Assembly (NCBI GenBank): GCA_025360005.1
Contig: JANYDA010000019.1
Location: 1-46,457, forward strand
From: Fibrobacteria bacterium
GTDB lineage: Bacteria; Fibrobacterota; Fibrobacteria; UBA11236
Length of the DNA stretch: 46,457 nt
Direction of reading: 5' to 3'
Position 1 is the first letter of the stretch; each line of letters opens with the position of its first letter. The position numbers and the translations under genes were made by a program. This document shows, one piece after another, positions 42,393-46,457 of the stretch. The notes below the pieces were generated by a model. The model worked only from the letters and a program-made list of their open reading frames with translations, did not search any database and had not been told where the DNA came from.

Positions 42393-43820
42393 ATGCCATT
42401 TGATCCTCTAGAAACCGAAGACAACCAAAACCAGGATCTGCTGTCCAGGGAATTGGTGTTCAGCTCCCTGGTGCACGAGGTGACGCGCGTGATGCATTCC
42501 GCCGCGACTCTCGATCAAGCCATGGAAGCCTTCTTGTTGGGAATCACCGAGCTGGCCGGAGTGCAGAACATGGCCCTGCTCGGCCTCAAGGAGGGGCGCG
42601 CCTACCTCACCCCCACGCATAGCCTGGGTCTGCCTCCCGAATGCGTGGACCAGATCCGGATCTCCCCCGCCACGGGAACGGTGCACACGGCCTTGATTTC
42701 CCATCGCCATCTGTTCGTGGAAGCCTTGGCGGCCGACGATCCGTTCCGGATTACCGGCGCCGAGAGCTATCTAATCATGCCTCTCACCACGCGCACCGGC
42801 GAGGCCTCCCCGGATATGCCGTCCTGCATCCTGCCCATGGGGGCGTTGTGGTTGGATACCACTCCGCCCGGGCCGGAGTTGACGGGCCAGACCATATCGC
42901 ATCTATCCAGCCTGGCCCAGCAAGCCGGCTTGATGATGGAAACCTGGCGGGCGCAGCGCGAACTGGCGGCGGCGAACACCGAATTGAAGCAGACCAATGC
43001 CAAATTGAACGAAGCCTATGCCGCCCTGAGCAAGGCGCAGAAACACATCGAAAAGGATCTGGATCGCGCCCGCATCATCCAGAACAACCTGCTCCCCACA
43101 TCGTTCCCCGATCATCTGTTGCTGCGTATAGCCTCCAAGTACATTCCCGCGGGCATGGTGGGCGGGGACTATTACGATTGCTTTGAGCTGCCAAGCGGCA
43201 ACCTGGCGATGGTGATCGCGGACGTTTCCGGGCATGGGATAGGCGCGGCGCTGGTCATGTCCATGTTCAAGGTTCTGCTCAGGACCTTCTCCATGCCGGA
43301 CGGCGCTTCCGGGCAGGACGCTTCGCCCTGCGCGGTGCTCAACAAGATCAACGCCACCTTCATGACGCAGCAATTGGGGGCTGCCCAATTCGTGACCGCC
43401 TTTTATGCCATCTTCGACAAAGCCTCCCGGCGCCTCACCTATTGCAATGCCGGGCACGTAGCCCAGATGGTGCTTCAGGATCCCGCCAAGTCGCCCGGCG
43501 CGGACAACCTGCTGGAAATGCCTTCGCAAGGTCTGGTTCTGGGGATGTTCGCCACCACTTTTCTCAGCGATGCCGGCATCGACCTGGCGCCGGAAGCGCG
43601 TATCTTTCTCTTTACGGACGGTATCACGGAAGCCCACGGCGTCAACGGAAAAATGTTCGGGGTGGAGCCCTTGAAGGACATGGCGCTGGCTTCCGGGTCC
43701 GAGCACCCGGCCGATTTGATCGACTCGCTGATGCGCATCCGGTCCGAATACCTTGGAGGTTCCACCCAGGCCACGGGCGAATTGGCGGACGATGCCACCC
43801 TTGTTATCCTTGACGTGTGA
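42393..43820 (+). CDS. GAF-domain PP2C-type (SpoIIE/RsbU) phosphatase
   Basis: The protein has 475 residues. A GAF-like sensor domain (about 20-190) is followed by a coiled coil (about 190-232, ELAAANTELKQTNAKLNEAY) and a PP2C-type SpoIIE domain (about 235-475). The metal-binding motifs are present: GGDYYD, MVIADVSGHGIGAALVMS, FLFTDGITEAHG and DDATLVILDV. Such phosphatases dephosphorylate anti-sigma-factor antagonists and so steer partner-switching systems. No antagonist or kinase gene is adjacent. It ends with an overlapping start of pgeF (GTGTGA), suggesting coupling. Confidence 0.92.
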   Translation: MPFDPLETEDNQNQDLLSRELVFSSLVHEVTRVMHSAATLDQAMEAFLLGITELAGVQNMALLGLKEGRAYLTPTHSLGLPPECVDQIRISPATGTVHTALISHRHLFVEALAADDPFRITGAESYLIMPLTTRTGEASPDMPSCILPMGALWLDTTPPGPELTGQTISHLSSLAQQAGLMMETWRAQRELAAANTELKQTNAKLNEAYAALSKAQKHIEKDLDRARIIQNNLLPTSFPDHLLLRIASKYIPAGMVGGDYYDCFELPSGNLAMVIADVSGHGIGAALVMSMFKVLLRTFSMPDGASGQDASPCAVLNKINATFMTQQLGAAQFVTAFYAIFDKASRRLTYCNAGHVAQMVLQDPAKSPGADNLLEMPSQGLVLGMFATTFLSDAGIDLAPEARIFLFTDGITEAHGVNGKMFGVEPLKDMALASGSEHPADLIDSLMRIRSEYLGGSTQATGELADDATLVILDV

Positions 43821-44683
43821 AGGAATCCCGCCCATTTCTCATCCATCCCTTCCCTGAATGGGAACACAGGGTGACGGCGGCCTTCACCACCCGTTACCTG
43901 CAAGGTACCCCCGCCCCGCCCAAGCCCGGAACCGCAAATGCCGATCCGGCCACCCCGGCCGCGGGCCGGGGGAAATACTCCGATATGAACCTGGGCTTCC
44001 GTTGCGGAGACGATCCGGAACGGGTCGCCCGGAATTGGGAATCCGTGTTGGAGGCGACGGGCCTGGCGGGGAAAACCCTGGTGCTCCCGCGCATGGTCCA
44101 TGGGACCACCATGGTGGACATGGATGCCCGGCCGCAAACCGGGGCCGGCAGCGCGCCGCCGATGGGTGGGGCGCCGGGATTGCCGAGGCTGGAACCGGAC
44201 GATGCCGACGCTCTATGCACCGGATCCGCCCGATACGTGCTGGCCGTGACCATGGCGGATTGCCTGGCCGCACTGGTTTTCGATCCGGAGGGCGGAACCA
44301 TCACGGCGGTGCATGCCGGGTGGCGCGGCACACGCGCGGGCATCCTGGGCAAATCCCTGCGTTCCCTGATCGCCTCCGGCCGCGTCCGCGCGGAAAGCGC
44401 TTTGGTCGCGTTCGGACCATGCCTGCGTCCCGACTCCCTGGAAGTGGGGCCGGAAGTAGCCGCGGAGCTGGATCCCGCCTTCGTGATCCGCCGGGACGGA
44501 AAATGCTTTTTCGATATGCCCGGGAGCAACCGCGCCCAAGCCTTGGCTTGCGGCATCCTCCCCCACCGTATCCGCGATTCCGGCGGCTGCACGCTTACGG
44601 AACCGGAACGTTACTTCTCATATCGCCGCGACGGCCAGGCATCCGGACGGCTCGCAGCATTCATTTCGCTTGCGCCGGGATAA
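43817..44683 (+). CDS. pgeF: Multicopper-oxidase-like peptidoglycan-editing / purine nucleoside phosphorylase family protein
   Basis: The protein has 288 residues and is the YfiH/DUF152 (PgeF, laccase-domain) type. Members remove wrongly incorporated residues from peptidoglycan precursors in E. coli and show purine nucleoside activity in others. The zinc-site motifs are visible: PRMVHGTTMVDMD, AVTMADCLAALVFDP, AVHAGWRGTRAGI and AFGPCLRPDSLEVG. The start is GTG, overlapping the phosphatase stop by 4 nt. An insert of about 20 Gly/Pro/Ala-rich residues after VDMDARPQTGAG is unusual. Family assignment is firm; the substrate is uncertain. Confidence 0.9.
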   Translation: MKESRPFLIHPFPEWEHRVTAAFTTRYLQGTPAPPKPGTANADPATPAAGRGKYSDMNLGFRCGDDPERVARNWESVLEATGLAGKTLVLPRMVHGTTMVDMDARPQTGAGSAPPMGGAPGLPRLEPDDADALCTGSARYVLAVTMADCLAALVFDPEGGTITAVHAGWRGTRAGILGKSLRSLIASGRVRAESALVAFGPCLRPDSLEVGPEVAAELDPAFVIRRDGKCFFDMPGSNRAQALACGILPHRIRDSGGCTLTEPERYFSYRRDGQASGRLAAFISLAPG

Positions 44684-44772
44684 GACGCCGGTCATGTCCC
44701 CGGATCCGTTGCAAAACCATCCCGTTTTACCTATTCTATCGGCTTCGGAGATCCATTTTTCCCGGAGGAATC

Positions 44773-45525
44773 ATGAAGACGATGTTTATCAGAACGCTGG
44801 CCTTGGCCGCGACTGCGGTGGTTTACTCCCACGCCATTTTCGGAATCGGCGGCCAATGGGCTCCGGCGCTGGGCCTGCAAGTCAAAAGCAGCAACCAGAA
44901 CATCGCGTCCAACGGGAGCGACAGCATCTCCATCAAACAGGGATCGGTTTCCGGCCTGAACGGATTCGGCCTCAAGCTCTGGATCGACGCCTTGCCTTTC
45001 GTCGACATTGAGGCGGGCAGCAATTTCCAATATGGCCTGTACGATGTCGGTATTTTAACTCCCAGCACCCAAACGGATCTGAAATTCGATCTGGGAGTGC
45101 CGATCCTGAACAAGCCGGGTTTCGCCCGCATCATGAGCGACGTCACCATCCTCTATCCGTTCCTGAAACTCCCCCCCGTGGTCGATATCGTCAAGTTTTA
45201 CGCGGGCGCGGGCGTGACCCACGTGCTGGCTACGGAAGTCCTGAACGCCTCATTCGCCAAGAAGGCGGTGGCGAAGGCTACCGCGAGCGATGCCTCGGCC
45301 GCGAATTCCTCCGACAAGGTCGCTGCCATCCTGACCAAAGCCATCAAGGATGAAGGCCTTAAAAGCGGCATCGGATTCCATCTCGAGGTGGGCGCCAAGG
45401 CCAAGCCCCCGGTCGTTCCCATCGCCATCTTCGTCGACTTCAAATACCATTTTCTCAGCACCATGCCGTCCGCCGTGGACGGCAACAGCCTGACCATGGA
45501 AATGGGCGGCGCGCTGGCCTTTTAA
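44773..45525 (+). CDS. Outer-membrane-like protein of unknown function
   Basis: The protein has 250 residues with a signal peptide (FIRTLALAATAVVYSHAIFG). The rest alternates hydrophobic and polar residues like a small barrel: GLNGFGLKLWIDALPFVDIE, FYAGAGVTHVL and IAIFVDFKYHFL. An Ala/Lys-rich helical insert (about 175-205) lies between strands. No family is recognised. An open frame continues far upstream antisense to pgeF; I choose ATG 44773 with GGAGGAATC ahead. It follows pgeF by 89 nt and has its own strong terminator. Confidence 0.75.
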   Translation: MKTMFIRTLALAATAVVYSHAIFGIGGQWAPALGLQVKSSNQNIASNGSDSISIKQGSVSGLNGFGLKLWIDALPFVDIEAGSNFQYGLYDVGILTPSTQTDLKFDLGVPILNKPGFARIMSDVTILYPFLKLPPVVDIVKFYAGAGVTHVLATEVLNASFAKKAVAKATASDASAANSSDKVAAILTKAIKDEGLKSGIGFHLEVGAKAKPPVVPIAIFVDFKYHFLSTMPSAVDGNSLTMEMGGALAF

Positions 45526-45595
45526 GCGCGCGGGATATCCGCATTCCTGGCCCACGGGCCCGGCACTGGCGGAACCGGATCCTGAAAATCAACAG

Positions 45596-45624
45596 CCGCG
45601 AGTCCCCGGGACCGCGGTTTTTTT
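45596..45624 (+). terminator. Rho-independent terminator
   Basis: CCGCG-A-GTCCC pairs with GGGAC-CGCGG and is followed by seven T. It lies 70 nt after the outer-membrane-like gene. Confidence 0.85.
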
Positions 45625-45685
45625 AATGCCGCCGGGAAAATGAAGTTATAACCGGAGAATGCCCGCCAAGGGCGCGAACGCGGTC

Positions 45686-46457
45686 TTACCGTGCCGGTTC
45701 CGGCAACTCGATGGCGCGTGCCATGAGTACGTGGCGGGGTAACAGATTGGCTTTGCCCTTCAACTTGATGGCGCGGATGATTTCATCCAGCATCGCCTGC
45801 GTGCAAAGGCTTTTTCCGGTCTGCCGCGGCGTCTTACCCCATAGGCTCACGCGCGGTTGCTCGTTCCAGATGCTTTCCAAAACCCATTCCAATTCCGGGA
45901 TGGCGATGGTGGCGCCGGAAAGATCCTGCACCATGCGGGACAAGAGGCTGCCGCTCAATTCCCAATCGTGCAGCAGGGCGGGAAAGGACCAGGAATCCTC
46001 CAGCTCCTTGTCGAGATACTCTTCCCAGCGCACCAGCGCCTGCAGGTAGTTCTCGCTGGGGATGGGCATGTCCACGCAGAAATCCATCCAATGGGCATGC
46101 GCCCAGATCTTCTTTTCCAGCGTGTAGGCGGAGAGGCCGTTGGGGCAGAGGCGCAGGCAGGTGAGACTGCGCGCGCGCAGTTCGTTGCCGGTGTAATAGG
46201 TGGGCGCGGTGAGCAGCACCGCCTCGGCCACGTTCACGTTGATGGACCGCAGCGGAGCGCGATGCACCTGCATGAAACATGCGTCCTTGGAAGGCTTGAA
46301 CGGGGACGTCCACCAGGCCAGGTAGTCGTTGGGGCTGTAAAGGATTTCCTTGCCGTTACCCAGATCACGACCGTAGAAACGCACGCGATCCTCGTGCATG
46401 CCCATGAATTCCACCAGGGCCGTTTCGGCCTCTCCCAGGCGCAGCGCGAGCACTTCC
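45686..46457 (-). CDS. Hypothetical protein, start possibly outside the window
   Basis: At least 255 residues are visible and the frame is open to the window edge, so the true start may lie beyond it; GTG 46453 is the only visible candidate start. No membrane segment or signal peptide is seen. The sequence is mixed alpha/beta, Trp-rich and acidic in places (LDKELEDSWSFPALLHDWEL), with KTPRQTGKSLCTQAMLDEII near the end. I do not recognise the family and assign no function. Confidence 0.6.
   Translation of the reverse strand, partial: EVLALRLGEAETALVEFMGMHEDRVRFYGRDLGNGKEILYSPNDYLAWWTSPFKPSKDACFMQVHRAPLRSINVNVAEAVLLTAPTYYTGNELRARSLTCLRLCPNGLSAYTLEKKIWAHAHWMDFCVDMPIPSENYLQALVRWEEYLDKELEDSWSFPALLHDWELSGSLLSRMVQDLSGATIAIPELEWVLESIWNEQPRVSLWGKTPRQTGKSLCTQAMLDEIIRAIKLKGKANLLPRHVLMARAIELPEPAR

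Noticed and set aside
43858-44772. Long plus-strand frame reading into the outer-membrane-like gene
   Set aside because: It overlaps pgeF in another frame; ATG 44773 has a ribosome binding site and a signal peptide.
1-46457. CRISPR arrays, prophage genes or an intact defence island
   Set aside because: No regularly spaced repeats, cas, integrase, capsid or restriction genes were seen.

Overview
The window looks like a chromosomal segment of a Gram-negative bacterium of the Fibrobacterota (Fibrobacteres) or a close relative. Three things point that way. A 14-bp palindrome, TGCTCATTTGTGCA, sits inside the recA promoter and fits the LexA box I recall for Fibrobacter succinogenes (TGCNC-N4-GTGCA). 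There are many lipoprotein signal peptides and outer-membrane-type proteins (LolA-like, BamE/SmpA-like, AsmA-like, barrel-like), which means two membranes. There are also large, serine/threonine/proline-rich surface lipoproteins with Ig-like, thrombospondin type 3 and formylglycine-generating-enzyme-like domains. Base composition is GC-rich, so many long antisense open frames are shadows of real genes. The phylum assignment is inference.

Layout. Positions 1-1700 hold no intact gene. They carry a decayed AbiEi/AbiEii (type IV toxin-antitoxin) pair next to a tRNA-Gly(CCC), which looks like an old integration site. Positions 1970-4583 are ndk, a gamma-carbonic-anhydrase-like protein, a SanA/YdcF protein and a diacylglycerol kinase-like protein, tightly packed. 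Convergent to them are a glycerophosphodiester phosphodiesterase and glpD, so glycerophospholipid turnover genes lie side by side. A secreted parvulin-type prolyl isomerase and a membrane Ser/Thr kinase follow, then rplU-rpmA with a strong terminator, then an FGE-like lipoprotein.

Positions 14135-19101 carry mutY, a class V aminotransferase, a BamE-like lipoprotein, a barrel-like protein and a LolA-like protein. Positions 19556-22012 are recA and cinA, with an SOS-type promoter between them. A DUF5683-type membrane protein, a small hypothetical and a 1784-residue lipoprotein with six CDPxKxxC motifs fill 22121-28984. yicC follows, then a 229-bp element bounded by perfect 29-bp inverted repeats.

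The right third holds a DRTGG-like regulator, a small lipoprotein, phoH, a DUF3098-like membrane protein with two tRNA genes directly behind it, glgB, an AsmA-like protein, a lipoprotein, uvrB, a TPR protein, a GAF-SpoIIE phosphatase, pgeF, an outer-membrane-like protein and a partial unknown gene.

Most of the window is housekeeping and envelope biology. I see no CRISPR array, no intact mobile element and no intact defence system. The parts I find most worth a second look are the recA LexA box, the decayed AbiE locus, the CDPxKGPC lipoprotein, the 29-bp inverted-repeat element and a structured intergenic stretch after recA.
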